Shown: positions 1 to 7,657 of the stretch, piece after piece
How the letters are laid out: each line of letters begins with the position of its first letter
Position numbering within the stretch: the stretch's first letter is position 1
Virus record (IMG/VR): IMGVR_UViG_3300043786_000476
Location: 1-26,980 of that record
Strand: one strand, 5' to 3'
Source: a virus
Length of the DNA: 26,980 nt
The notes under the pieces: model-generated
The model's input: only the letters and a program-made list of their open reading frames with translations
Databases searched by the model: none
What the model was told of the DNA's origin: nothing
Translations under genes and position numbers: made by a program

Positions 1-327
1 CTTTGGAAGCGGATGGACCGGCCTTGGCGGGAACTCTTCGACCAGGTGGAGCAGTTCAACCCGGAAGCCCGTGACGGCGGCCTTGCTCACGACGACCACC
101 TTGACGCGGTGGCCATGTCCTCCATGATTCTGAAGTTCCGCCTCCCCAAGCGATATGCGGAACCCGTGGGGGGACTTTCCCCCATGGAACGGCTCAAGGC
201 AGGGGAACTTCGTACACACGGCGTTCCTACCCTGTCCATGGTTGACTGGAACAGTATTTCCACCGAAGATGTGCTTGATCTTCTAAAGCCCGAAGAACCA
301 GACCCCAATGTTGAAACCCGCATCTGA
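1..327 (+). CDS. Terminase large subunit, C-terminal end (partial)
   Basis: The reading frame is open from base 1 and ends at TGA 325-327, so only about the last 108 residues are here and the start lies left of the window. The key match is the HDDHLDAVAMS stretch (bases 88-120). It fits the last acidic motif (DDxxDA) of the RNase H-like nuclease domain in phage large terminases, which cuts DNA during packaging. The basic tail after it is typical. The position directly upstream of portal, scaffold and capsid genes supports the call. One copy of the GTGGGGGGAC repeat lies in the frame (166-175) and encodes Val-Gly-Gly. Identification rests on a short motif plus synteny. The ATPase domain is not visible. 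Confidence 0.8.
   Translation, partial: LWKRMDRPWRELFDQVEQFNPEARDGGLAHDDHLDAVAMSSMILKFRLPKRYAEPVGGLSPMERLKAGELRTHGVPTLSMVDWNSISTEDVLDLLKPEEPDPNVETRI
166..175 (+). repeat. GTGGGGGGAC dispersed 10-mer (first of 13 copies)
   Basis: Exact copies on the plus strand start at 166, 2636, 8707, 9439, 15410, 19294, 24358, 24714 and 26110; inverted copies (GTCCCCCCAC) at 12235, 14106, 20361 and 25964. Near-matches sharing GGGGGGAC occur at, for example, 7065, 20569 and 23954. Several in-frame copies encode Val-Gly-Gly, but others use different frames or lie outside genes, so this is not only a protein motif. Confidence 0.85.
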
Positions 328-556
328 TAACACTTACGTCACGATCCCGTACTTCCTGTACGAAGCGATGGCTCGGGTGTATTACGGGCGCATCCAAGGT
401 GACTTTCCTGTAAGTAGGCCTCTTGCAGCGGAAGATCCGGCCCCACAGTTCACGGGAACATTTGATTTGACCGATGATGACATCCCTACGACTTGGAAAC
501 CACAAGGTCTAGCCCAGAGGAAGAACGGTGCCAAGAGCTCCACTAAGTCTACCTAA
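308..556 (+). CDS. Small hypothetical protein between terminase and portal (82 aa)
   Basis: I do not recognise this protein. It starts at ATG 308, overlapping the terminase end by 20 bases, and its own end overlaps the portal start at 528, so it sits in a translationally coupled run. The product has an aromatic N-terminal half (IPYFLYEAMARVYYGRIQGD), an acidic patch (DLTDDDIP) and a Lys/Ser/Thr-rich tail. There is no signal peptide or membrane segment. Small genes often sit at this position in podovirus-like genomes, but nothing here assigns a function. Confidence 0.65.
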   Translation: MLKPASDNTYVTIPYFLYEAMARVYYGRIQGDFPVSRPLAAEDPAPQFTGTFDLTDDDIPTTWKPQGLAQRKNGAKSSTKST

Positions 557-2543
557 GAAGAAAGAGGACCTTGCCAAGTTCCTCCGAATGCACACCGAGC
601 GTGAACGCACCCGGTACAACTACCGACGTTCCATCTGGCTGCTGGCTTGGCACTACCTCAACGGGGCCCGACGATTCGACGTCTTTGATCCCCTCACCGG
701 CAGGTTGACCCCCCACTATCTTGATCGTGAGGGGAACATGGAGTTCCAGTCGCAGGACCTCCTCTCTGCCATTGACCGGACAGTGGCTCGCATCGCTTCA
801 ATGGATCTGCGACCTCGCGTGATCCGGCAGGGCACCTCCCTTCGCATGATTCGGGAGAGGTCAAGTGCTCAGATCATCGTGGACTCACTGGTGTCTGACC
901 ATCAGTTGTCACAGATCACCTCCGACTTCGCACACATCTTCACTACCTTGGGGTGCTGTGGCATCACCGGTCACATTACCGACGTGCCTACTGTGGGTCT
1001 GAGTGCAGATCTGGAAGTGGTGCACCCGCGAGAGGTGTTCCCGTTCCCCGCCCTGCATCAGGACCACACGAAGCAGTCTGGGTTGATTCGACAGCGGGTA
1101 GTCCCCATCGACCTTCTTGAAGAGAAGTTTGGCACCATCTCCAAGACCAAGAAGGACAAGATGGAATGGTGGAAGGTTGACCACGGTGATGTGACCACCG
1201 ATGTTGGGATGGATGAGCCGGGCACCGCGTTGCGAAACCCTTTCGACAACAGCGCCATTGTCACGGGCACCTCAGAAGGAACGGATTTCAACACGGAAGT
1301 GGCCCGTATCCGCGAACTGTGGATCGAGGGACCGAGGGGTACCTGCGTACGTTATGTGGTGTGCAGCGGCGATGTGGTGCTCTTCGATGAGGAGTACAAC
1401 GACTCCGCCATGTACTGCCCCATTGGTTGGGCTCGCTTCATCGACACGGGATCCTTCTATGGGGCTGGCCTGTTTGACCTCCTGTTCGGCATCTCCCGCG
1501 AGGCCGAGCGACTGATGAAGAGCCTGTTCAACAACATCCGGGACATGGACCGCTACGGGGTGCTTGTGCTCCCGCAGGGTTCCATGAACGAGCGGACCCT
1601 TCTCAAGGAAGTGGGCAAGGGCCTACGGGTAATGAGTTACACCCCCGACCCGCTGAACGAGAACTTCAAGCCATTCCCCATCACACCGTTCAATGCGGGC
1701 GATGCACCCGGCAAGGTTGCCCAGTTCGCGCGAGAGGTGATGCAGCAGATCTCTCCCGTGCAGGACCTCCTGCAGGAGAAGGGCCGCGTGGATAGCGCCC
1801 CAGGTTTGCAGTTCCTTGATGAGCAGATCACCCGTGCGATGACCAATCCCTCGATTGGCATTCAGCGGGCCTTTGGCAACATGTACCGCTCTATCACGGC
1901 TCAGGCAGTTGCCAAGATTGTGCAGTTCCCACGGACTGTCCCCGTCAACTACGTCACGCTGGACCTCGCCGGTGCCATCCTTGACGTGGAAAACTCCACC
2001 GTCTCCTTTGACCAGAACCCTATCCCACAGGTCGGCTACCTCACCTTCAGCGTGAAGCAGATCAACCCGCGCAGCGAAGTGGCCCGTAAGGAGGAAGCAA
2101 TGAACCTCCTGAAGTCCGGGCTTACGGACCCCGTTGGTTTGAAGATCTTTGCTTTGAAGGAGGGCATTGACTTTGCCATGTGGATGGAAGAGGAGAAGGG
2201 CGCATACGAGTCCATTGTCCAGAACATTCTTCTGCTCTACGGCAACGGTCAGGAGCCTGGCCAGGTTGTTCTTACGCAGCACATGACCCGGCCGGATGTG
2301 CAGATGCGTGTGCTAAGTGCTTTCATGGTGAGCCCGGTATTGGCCGTAGCAGGCGTGGAAGTGCAAGAAGAATTCAAGAAGTTCAGGGACGCAATGCTGC
2401 AGTTCATGGGTCAGACCCTACCGCAGCAGATCCCAACTCCAGATGAGGCTGCCGCTATGGGCATGCAGCCCCAGATGGGTGCCCAACCTCCCATGATGGG
2501 TGGTGGCATGCCCCCAATGCCCATGCAAGGAATGATGCAATGA
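528..2543 (+). CDS. Portal (head-tail connector) protein, 671 aa
   Basis: Predicted portal subunit, forming the ring at the capsid vertex through which DNA is packaged and ejected. The call rests on length (portals of podovirus-like phages are roughly 500-750 aa), position between terminase and scaffold/capsid genes, and overall character: an alpha/beta N-terminal part (RYNYRRSIWLLAWHYLNG), a middle consistent with a wing/stem, and a helical region followed by a Met/Pro/Gly-rich, probably disordered tail (last 30 residues or so). The start is GTG 528, preceded by AGAGGAAGA at a suitable distance and inside the previous gene. The stop TGA overlaps the next ATG (ATGA at 2540). No motif is diagnostic on its own. 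A structure prediction or HMM search against portal families would settle it. Confidence 0.82.
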   Translation: MPRAPLSLPKKKEDLAKFLRMHTERERTRYNYRRSIWLLAWHYLNGARRFDVFDPLTGRLTPHYLDREGNMEFQSQDLLSAIDRTVARIASMDLRPRVIRQGTSLRMIRERSSAQIIVDSLVSDHQLSQITSDFAHIFTTLGCCGITGHITDVPTVGLSADLEVVHPREVFPFPALHQDHTKQSGLIRQRVVPIDLLEEKFGTISKTKKDKMEWWKVDHGDVTTDVGMDEPGTALRNPFDNSAIVTGTSEGTDFNTEVARIRELWIEGPRGTCVRYVVCSGDVVLFDEEYNDSAMYCPIGWARFIDTGSFYGAGLFDLLFGISREAERLMKSLFNNIRDMDRYGVLVLPQGSMNERTLLKEVGKGLRVMSYTPDPLNENFKPFPITPFNAGDAPGKVAQFAREVMQQISPVQDLLQEKGRVDSAPGLQFLDEQITRAMTNPSIGIQRAFGNMYRSITAQAVAKIVQFPRTVPVNYVTLDLAGAILDVENSTVSFDQNPIPQVGYLTFSVKQINPRSEVARKEEAMNLLKSGLTDPVGLKIFALKEGIDFAMWMEEEKGAYESIVQNILLLYGNGQEPGQVVLTQHMTRPDVQMRVLSAFMVSPVLAVAGVEVQEEFKKFRDAMLQFMGQTLPQQIPTPDEAAAMGMQPQMGAQPPMMGGGMPPMPMQGMMQ

Positions 2544-3475
2544 GCGACAAAACGACGCCCGAATCACCGCAGGAATCGCAGGAATCACCGCAGACCCCCA
2601 CCTCTCCAGCCTTGGATCTTGACACCACAGTTCGCGTGGGGGGACAGGACGTGCCCATCCGTGAGCTGGTTGAGGCCAAGGAGAGTCTTGAGTATCTGCG
2701 GCAGGACTACAGCAAGCTGGTGGCATTTCGTGATGCCACTTCCAAGGTCATGCGTCCCGACATCGACCCGTCCGTGAAGGAACAGGCTGCCCGCCAGCTC
2801 CTCGTGGACATGGGTTACCGTGGCGATGAAGTGGATCAATACGTTCAGGATTGGATGCAGGCCCAGAGCGGCCAAGGAGAGAACATGGTTGATGAAGCAC
2901 CGGAACAGGACGGGGGGGACGATGACAGCGCGGAGCAGGTGGCTGATGCCATCCTTCGGGCCCAGCAGGAAGCCCGTCAGGCATCCGAACAGCTCAACCG
3001 CATGCGAGCTGAACAGCTCAACAGCCGGATGAACACCCAGATCATGATGGGTCTTGATTTGAACCAAGATGCCCGTACGATGTTGGGCAAGCTCGAGGAG
3101 ATCAACGGAAAGGAAGCCTCCTCTGCCGCTCGAGCCGCGTTTGAGAGAGACATTCGCCAGCAGACGCTGGAGAACCTCAAGAACCGGCGAGCAGCTGCAG
3201 GGACTTTCGAAGAAGCGTGGATTTCTGAAGAGTCAGCTAGGGCGACGCAAGAAGTCCTAGCGAAGTACCGCTCGGTAATCGGCGACCCCAACCGTCTGGG
3301 ACGGGCGCCGGAAACAGCAGTGGGAGAGTCGATTTTGAGTTCAAAGCCCATCCAGGCTCCTCGTTGGAAGCCTGGGGTTAGCGCTGGCGACATCGAGTCG
3401 GCACTGGATGCGTTCAACAAGGACGCCCTTGCCCGACTGGCCGCTGGAACTGACGCGGGTGGCGACAAGGTCTGA
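2540..3475 (+). CDS. Capsid scaffolding protein (putative), 311 aa
   Basis: The position directly before the major capsid gene and the composition fit a scaffolding protein, which guides procapsid assembly and is then lost. The N-terminus is Ser/Pro/Gln-rich and low-complexity (PESPQESQESPQTP). It is partly encoded by a direct repeat of GAATCACCGCAG at 2561-2572 and 2582-2593. An acidic linker (residues about 118-132, with DGGDDD) precedes a strongly helical, Gln/Glu/Arg/Ala-rich stretch (about 133-240) of coiled-coil character. The C-terminus is probably the capsid-binding part. Translation is coupled to the portal gene through the ATGA overlap. No protease motif is seen, so a fused maturation protease is unlikely. 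Confidence 0.75.
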   Translation: MSDKTTPESPQESQESPQTPTSPALDLDTTVRVGGQDVPIRELVEAKESLEYLRQDYSKLVAFRDATSKVMRPDIDPSVKEQAARQLLVDMGYRGDEVDQYVQDWMQAQSGQGENMVDEAPEQDGGDDDSAEQVADAILRAQQEARQASEQLNRMRAEQLNSRMNTQIMMGLDLNQDARTMLGKLEEINGKEASSAARAAFERDIRQQTLENLKNRRAAAGTFEEAWISEESARATQEVLAKYRSVIGDPNRLGRAPETAVGESILSSKPIQAPRWKPGVSAGDIESALDAFNKDALARLAAGTDAGGDKV

Positions 3476-3504
3476 ATCCCCCGTTTCCCGAAAGGAACTG
3501 ACAC

Positions 3505-5109
3505 ATGCCAGCTACTACGAATAGCCTTTTCGATCGGCACAGTAAGCAGATCGAGGAGGTCATCAACAAGAACGTCGATACGATCCTCCCCAGCCTCGAT
3601 CCGGCTTGGCGCGACACCGTCGTGACCTCGCAGGGCGTGGGCCCGGCCAGTGCGATCGGTCGTGACATGCACATCCTGAAGCTCTATCGCGGCGGTCTGA
3701 CCGGCGTGATTGAGAACGCTGCTCTGCGTAACGACTTTGTGCTGTACGGTGATGCTACGACCCTTCTGGGTGCTGCTCAGAATCAGTCGAAGCTGTACAG
3801 CCAGTCGGCTACTCAGACGTGGCCTGATGCCCTTGAGGGTCCCGCCATCAACAGCTACCGTCTGGGCATCGGCATGCGCGCCCTGCTGACCAACCTGGCG
3901 ATGACCATGGGTGAGCTGCAGGCGGAGGCCACTCCGGCCTTCATCGGCGACGTGATTGCTCCGAAGCTCAAGGGCTTCGCGCAGAACCTCTCCCACACCC
4001 TGTGCAACTACTGGTACGTCAGCCAGAACACGGGTTATGCCTTGGCCAAGTTCAACACTGCTACTTACAACGTGCCCGCAGTGAACAACAACGCCCAAGC
4101 AACCATGACTTTCATTCCTGACAACTACGCGATTGATCGGTTCTATGTCGGTCAGCGTGTGGACCTGTACAACGACAGCTCGGGCGCACCCAGCATCGCC
4201 ACGACCGACCGTGTGAACGCCGTTTCGTCAGGTGCAACTCGCGTGAAGTGTTTTGTGAGTGCCGTGGACGAACTGAAGGGCGAAGTGTCTCTCCGGTTCT
4301 TCAACGATGGCACTGGCAGCAACATGTCTACTAAGACCAGCGGTACAGTGCACGTGGTTATGGCCAATACCAGCGGTCAGAATAACAGTGCCTTTACGGG
4401 CATTGCTGGCATCAACAGCTGGCTGAAGTTTGGCGATGCAAACGGAACCACGGACAACGCTGATAACTGCCTCCTTGGTGGCGAGCGCGTCACCAATGAT
4501 GCAATCAACGTCAACGTGCACCCTGAGTTCAAGAGCTTCCGCGTTACCAGTGTCGGCGCTCTGACGGAGCACAAGCTTCGCCAGTACGTCCGTCGCTTCC
4601 ACGCTGCGAAGCACAAGTACGGACAGACGATCGACTGCCTCATCGCCAGTGATGGCGTGTGGCTGGCCTACGAGGCCCAGAAGATCGGTCAGTACACTCT
4701 GGAGCGCACGGGTCGTCTCTCGTCCCTCAACCGTGAGGGCAGCGAGGACGGCTTCAAGTTCACCTTCGAAGGCAAGACCTACAACGGCTATACCTCGACC
4801 TACATCGAGGACGGCGTGGTCTATGGCCTGAAGAAGGGTGGCAACAACTGGAAGCGCTACGTGCCGCCCGATCCGAAGGGCGTCCAGAAGTTCAGCGAGG
4901 CCGACAGCTTTGTCCCCTTCAGCTTTGTGGTCCCGGCTCTGACCGGCACCGCTTCGACGAAGTGGCCGATTCTGAACGTGTCTGGCGCGAATGCTCGCCT
5001 GACCGAGGCCATGCAGATGCCGGGCATGCTGCGTATGCAGCTGGTCCCGGATCAGCCCACGGGCCTGAAGCTCGAGGGTGTGAGCACTGACCGCGTTTGG
5101 ATGAGCTAA
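3505..5109 (+). CDS. Major capsid protein, 534 aa
   Basis: Predicted HK97-fold shell protein. Support is position (portal, scaffold, then this gene), size, abundant Asn/Thr/Gly/Ser and beta-rich text, and expression signals. AAAGGA at 3491-3496 lies 8 bases before the ATG, and the gene ends in tandem in-frame stops (TAA TAG, 5107-5112), followed by two stem-loops. Codon use is very GC3-biased, as expected of a highly expressed gene. Residues about 210-300 form a Thr/Ser/Asn-rich beta segment that could be an inserted domain, which would explain a length greater than in T7-like capsids. The region after about residue 345 (FKSFRVTSVGALTEHKLRQY) looks like the return to the capsid core. There is no obvious cleavage site. 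The insertion is inference. Confidence 0.85.
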   Translation: MPATTNSLFDRHSKQIEEVINKNVDTILPSLDPAWRDTVVTSQGVGPASAIGRDMHILKLYRGGLTGVIENAALRNDFVLYGDATTLLGAAQNQSKLYSQSATQTWPDALEGPAINSYRLGIGMRALLTNLAMTMGELQAEATPAFIGDVIAPKLKGFAQNLSHTLCNYWYVSQNTGYALAKFNTATYNVPAVNNNAQATMTFIPDNYAIDRFYVGQRVDLYNDSSGAPSIATTDRVNAVSSGATRVKCFVSAVDELKGEVSLRFFNDGTGSNMSTKTSGTVHVVMANTSGQNNSAFTGIAGINSWLKFGDANGTTDNADNCLLGGERVTNDAINVNVHPEFKSFRVTSVGALTEHKLRQYVRRFHAAKHKYGQTIDCLIASDGVWLAYEAQKIGQYTLERTGRLSSLNREGSEDGFKFTFEGKTYNGYTSTYIEDGVVYGLKKGGNNWKRYVPPDPKGVQKFSEADSFVPFSFVVPALTGTASTKWPILNVSGANARLTEAMQMPGMLRMQLVPDQPTGLKLEGVSTDRVWMS

Positions 5110-5120
5110 TAGAGCTCCTG

Positions 5121-5140
5121 AAGGGGCTGCGGTGCCCCTT
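5121..5140 (+). promoter_or_regulatory. Stem-loop directly after the capsid gene
   Basis: AAGGGGC (5121-5127) pairs perfectly with GCCCCTT (5134-5140) around a 6-base loop. It lies 9 bases after the second capsid stop codon and is not followed by a T tract. It is probably an mRNA-stabilising or transcription-attenuating structure. Confidence 0.55.
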
Positions 5141-5150
5141 GGCGTCTCGC

Positions 5151-5176
5151 GGGGGGTGGGCTTCGGCCCACCCCCC
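5151..5176 (+). terminator. GC-rich stem with UUCG tetraloop after the capsid gene
   Basis: An 11-bp perfect stem (GGGGGGTGGGC, 5151-5161, with GCCCACCCCCC, 5166-5176) closes a TTCG loop, giving the exceptionally stable C(UUCG)G tetraloop. No T tract follows on either strand. It may work as a partial or factor-dependent terminator, or as a 3' end barrier protecting the capsid mRNA. The position matches the terminator after gene 10 in T7-like phages, so a step-down in expression after the capsid gene is plausible. The structure is certain; the function is inferred. Confidence 0.6.
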
Positions 5177-5202
5177 AGAGGCGACCAAACACCGAGTATG
5201 AG

Positions 5203-5970
5203 ATGCCTACCCGCATAGCCGCAATCTCCTGTACCCACTCCCCATTTACGCCGCCCGATGTCCACCATTGGCTGCTGGAAACCCTGTCCGCTCTGGATGG
5301 GGTTTCTCACTTTGTGCACCTTGGCGACATCTTCGAAGCCTCAGCTGCCTCCGTCCACCCGGACGAACACGATCACACCCTGCTTGACGAGTACCGACAC
5401 GCCTCTGCCTTTCTCAAGTCCATTCGAGACGTCCTACCCAAACGAACCTCATTCCACGTAACCATGGGCAACCACGACGACAATCTCCGCTCTCAAGACC
5501 CCCGCCGTATCCCCAAGGCCCTGCGCGACGTGACCGACTTCATGCGCACCGAACCCTTCTCCTACGAAGCCAAGTTCTGGCACTGGACCCCCTACCGCAA
5601 GGACAAGGCCGGATGCCTCGAGATCGGCCCCGTCGTCTTGACCCACGGTTTCGACGTTGGCCAGAACTCCGATGAACTCGAAGCCCTGCAGTTCATGAAC
5701 ATGACCGGGGGCAATGCCCACCGGCTCTTCGTCCGCGGCCATACCCACCGTCCTGTGCCCCCCACGCAGTGCCGACGTACCCGTTCCATCCCCCTCCCGT
5801 ACTGGTACATGAACGCGGGCACCTGCGGCCCACTCTCTCCCTCGTGGATGGCCCGCCGCGATACCTCTCAGTGGGGGGCTGCTATTGCCGTGATTGACCT
5901 AGTCCGTGACCCCTCTCACCGGAATCGAGGACGCCAATGGGAAGCACGGTTGATTCAAATGGACGAGTGA
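5203..5970 (+). CDS. Calcineurin-like metallophosphoesterase, 255 aa
   Basis: The metal-binding blocks of the calcineurin-like phosphoesterase fold are all present and in order: C10-T-H12 (block I, normally DxH), G41-D42 (HLGDIFE), G89-N90-H91-D92, T147-H148-G149 and G179-H180-T181-H182. These residues normally hold a two-metal centre that hydrolyses phosphoesters. The substrate cannot be read from sequence; nucleotides, nucleic acids or phosphoproteins are all possible. Oddly, the first aspartate is replaced by cysteine (ISCTHSPF). The gene sits just after the capsid hairpins, inside the structural module, and its 3' end overlaps the next gene by 34 bases. The start at ATG 5203 has only a weak ribosome-binding site (CCGAGTATGAG). 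Phage metallophosphoesterases are common, often with nucleic-acid roles. Confidence 0.85.
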   Translation: MPTRIAAISCTHSPFTPPDVHHWLLETLSALDGVSHFVHLGDIFEASAASVHPDEHDHTLLDEYRHASAFLKSIRDVLPKRTSFHVTMGNHDDNLRSQDPRRIPKALRDVTDFMRTEPFSYEAKFWHWTPYRKDKAGCLEIGPVVLTHGFDVGQNSDELEALQFMNMTGGNAHRLFVRGHTHRPVPPTQCRRTRSIPLPYWYMNAGTCGPLSPSWMARRDTSQWGAAIAVIDLVRDPSHRNRGRQWEARLIQMDE

Positions 5971-6251
5971 TCTACCGGGTCAAGATCAACGGCCGCACCT
6001 GGCGGGTAGCCCTTTCTCCCCCACGAAGTATGGGGACAGATTGGGGCCGATGCTGGGACAAGGAAAAACCTGGTCGCCACCCCCTCATTGAAATTCGCCG
6101 TTCCCTTGGTGATCGCAACCTTCTAGAGACCACTATCCACGAAGTCCTCCATGCAGCCCGTCCTGAGCTAGACGAGCCTGCTGTGGACGCGACCGCGCTC
6201 TCCATAGCCCGGGCTCTTTACCAGATGGGATGGCGACGTAAACTAGACTAA
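5937..6251 (+). CDS. Small HExxH metalloprotein (zincin-like), 104 aa
   Basis: Residues 68-72 read H-E-V-L-H (TIHEVLHA), the zinc-binding and catalytic motif of zincin metallopeptidases. It is preceded by a helix and followed by acidic residues (PELDE, about 76-80), one of which could be the third ligand. The N-terminal half is beta-rich (RVIYRVKINGRTWRVAL), as in minimal minigluzincin or SprT-like folds. A cellular or capsid protein substrate is possible, but a maturation protease role is unproven. The gene overlaps the metallophosphoesterase by 34 bases and is followed two bases later by the next start. It is short for a full peptidase and may be a minimal catalytic domain. Confidence 0.7.
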   Translation: MGSTVDSNGRVIYRVKINGRTWRVALSPPRSMGTDWGRCWDKEKPGRHPLIEIRRSLGDRNLLETTIHEVLHAARPELDEPAVDATALSIARALYQMGWRRKLD

Positions 6252-6253
6252 CC

Positions 6254-6595
6254 ATGCCAAACCCATCAAAGAAATTCCTCAGCAAGACTGAGCGCCAAAT
6301 GTCTGCCTACAAGAAAGCTAGTGATGAGTTCTACTCTAGGGAGGCATCAGCACGTGATCGGTATGCAGATCCGCCGGAGGTAGAGTATGGTTCAAATATC
6401 AATCGTGGCGCTACCCGACCCTCATCGCAGGTGAAGAAGGCCAAGATGTCTCCCCGCAAGCTGGGCAAGATGGGCGCTGCCATCAACACTGGCATGACGG
6501 CTCAGCGAAGCAAGATTCTGGCTGCAATCCAGCGGCTTCCCATGTCACAGCAGCGAAAGATCTACAAGGCCCTTGAAGGCTACGCCACGGACTAA
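6254..6595 (+). CDS. Small basic protein A, 113 aa
   Basis: Unrecognised protein, rich in Lys, Arg, Ser and Gln, with a net positive charge through most of its length (KKFLSKTERQMSAYKKASDE at the start). The C-terminal 35 residues look helical (RSKILAAIQRLPMSQQRKIYKALEG). They resemble the C-terminus of the next gene, sharing the pattern I-x2-AI-x2-LP followed by RK-x-y-AL, so the two are probably distant paralogues. It starts two bases after the previous stop and ends three bases before the next start. The composition suggests a nucleic-acid-binding or packaged protein, but this is inference. Confidence 0.65.
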   Translation: MPNPSKKFLSKTERQMSAYKKASDEFYSREASARDRYADPPEVEYGSNINRGATRPSSQVKKAKMSPRKLGKMGAAINTGMTAQRSKILAAIQRLPMSQQRKIYKALEGYATD

Positions 6596-6598
6596 CCC

Positions 6599-7012
6599 AT
6601 GCCCACCCCCAAGCGCACACCTGCTTCTTCTCGCACCAAGTTTATTCCTAAAGAGGGCAGCCGCAAGTTTGTTGGCCCACGGTCTCAACGCGGATTGCTT
6701 GCAGAGGAGGTTTTGGCTACGGACCCCAAGACCTATCGTGAGTATGTGCCAAAGCAAAGCCCTAAAAACAGACAAGCTTGGAAGAAGGGAAAGCCCGAAA
6801 AAAGAGACCCTGAAAATGTGCCGTCTGCTCTCATACGTGCGGAAGAAGCAGGAAATGACGTTAACAGTTCTACTTCTCGTTTTTCTCAATCTGAGAATCG
6901 TCAGCGATTTATTGCAATCACAAACGCAGTTAACAAGCTGCCTCCAGATTTGAGGAAAAAGTTGCGAGACGCGCTTAAGGCTGGTGTGAGAAACAGCAAG
7001 ATCCCCTTCTAA
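6599..7012 (+). CDS. Small basic protein B, 137 aa
   Basis: Lys/Arg/Pro-rich protein with a disordered-looking N-terminal 90 residues (PKRTPASSRTKFIPKEGSRK) and a predicted helical C-terminal domain (about 100-132) like that of protein A upstream. From about 6700 to 7000 the DNA is richer in A and T than its neighbours, with several AAA and TTT runs and A/T-ending codons. This suggests recent acquisition or relaxed selection. Its TAA overlaps the next ATG (TAATG at 7010-7014). Function is unknown. Confidence 0.65.
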   Translation: MPTPKRTPASSRTKFIPKEGSRKFVGPRSQRGLLAEEVLATDPKTYREYVPKQSPKNRQAWKKGKPEKRDPENVPSALIRAEEAGNDVNSSTSRFSQSENRQRFIAITNAVNKLPPDLRKKLRDALKAGVRNSKIPF

Positions 7013-7266
7013 TGGCGAGCAGCAAGCCCAAGTTCCAGTTCAAGGCCAAGCACAAGAACCCCATGGGGGGACTTAGTGAACTGGGCCGACGTGCCTACAA
7101 CAAGGCCACGGGTGGCAATCTCAAGCGACCCCAGCCTGAGGGTGGCAAGCGACGCAACTCCTTCTGCGCCCGCATGAAGGGGATGAAGAGCAAGCTCACC
7201 AGTGCCAAGACCGCGCGTGATCCCAACTCACGCATCAACAAGTCCCTGCGGGCATGGAACTGCTGA
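7012..7266 (+). CDS. DUF6321-like small basic protein, 84 aa
   Basis: The pattern GGLSELGRRAYNKATGGNLK, then a Lys/Arg-rich linker, then RRNSFCARMKGM and a C-terminal DPNSRINKSLRAWNC, matches from memory a small family in phages and environmental viruses annotated DUF6321. Its function is unknown. Conserved positions seen here are the Gly-Gly-Leu, the S-F-C-A-R block and the closing W-N-C. High positive charge with two cysteines suggests a nucleic-acid-binding or virion protein. Translation is coupled to the gene before (TAATG). I am fairly sure of the family resemblance but cannot run a search. Confidence 0.75.
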   Translation: MASSKPKFQFKAKHKNPMGGLSELGRRAYNKATGGNLKRPQPEGGKRRNSFCARMKGMKSKLTSAKTARDPNSRINKSLRAWNC

Positions 7267-7267
7267 C

Positions 7268-7657
7268 ATGGCGAAGGACGCCTGTTACAACAAGGTGATG
7301 GCGTCCTATGGTAAGTGGTCTGCCCGTGCAGCACAGGCCACCGCCAAGTGCCGTAAGGCCAGTGGCAACGTCCGCAAGACGCAGGCTGGTGCCAACCTGA
7401 AGCGATGGACCGCTGAGAAGTGGGTGGACACCAAGAGCGGCAAGGCATGTGGTGCAGGCGGCAGCAACGAGTATTGCCGCCCCTCCCGCCGGGTGAGCAG
7501 CAAGACCCCCGTGACTCGGGGCGAGATGAGCAGTTCTCAGTTGGCCGCCAAGAAGGCGGAGAAGTCCCGTGTTGGAATGCAGGGCGCATTTGGCCGCAAG
7601 GTCAAGCCCGTGCGAAAGAACCCCCTTCGCTCCCTTGGAGGATTGTCCCGTGGCTAA
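7268..7657 (+). CDS. Cysteine-containing basic protein, DUF5872-like, 129 aa
   Basis: The start chosen is ATG 7268, one base after the previous stop. A longer frame from 7202 would overlap the preceding gene by 65 bases and is less likely. The N-terminal half is Lys/Ala/Ser-rich with paired cysteines. The centre holds RWTAEKWVDTKSGKACG followed by EYCRP and RRVSSKTPVT, a W-x-x-E-x-W...GK-x-CG...CRP pattern I associate with phage and giant-virus proteins annotated DUF5872 or similar. The regularly spaced Cys residues could bind zinc. It ends overlapping the next gene by 8 bases. Function is unknown; nucleic-acid binding is plausible from charge. Confidence 0.7.
   Translation: MAKDACYNKVMASYGKWSARAAQATAKCRKASGNVRKTQAGANLKRWTAEKWVDTKSGKACGAGGSNEYCRPSRRVSSKTPVTRGEMSSSQLAAKKAEKSRVGMQGAFGRKVKPVRKNPLRSLGGLSRG

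Noticed and set aside
166-175. G-quadruplex explanation for the repeated G6 runs
   Set aside because: Each site has a single G run, whereas a quadruplex needs four nearby runs.
2977-4098. Long minus-strand open frames opposite the scaffold/capsid genes (also 4228-5319, 16235-17167 and 23607-24557)
   Set aside because: They lie wholly opposite well-supported plus-strand genes, have low-complexity translations without recognisable domains, and lack ribosome-binding sites. They are a by-product of GC-rich third positions.
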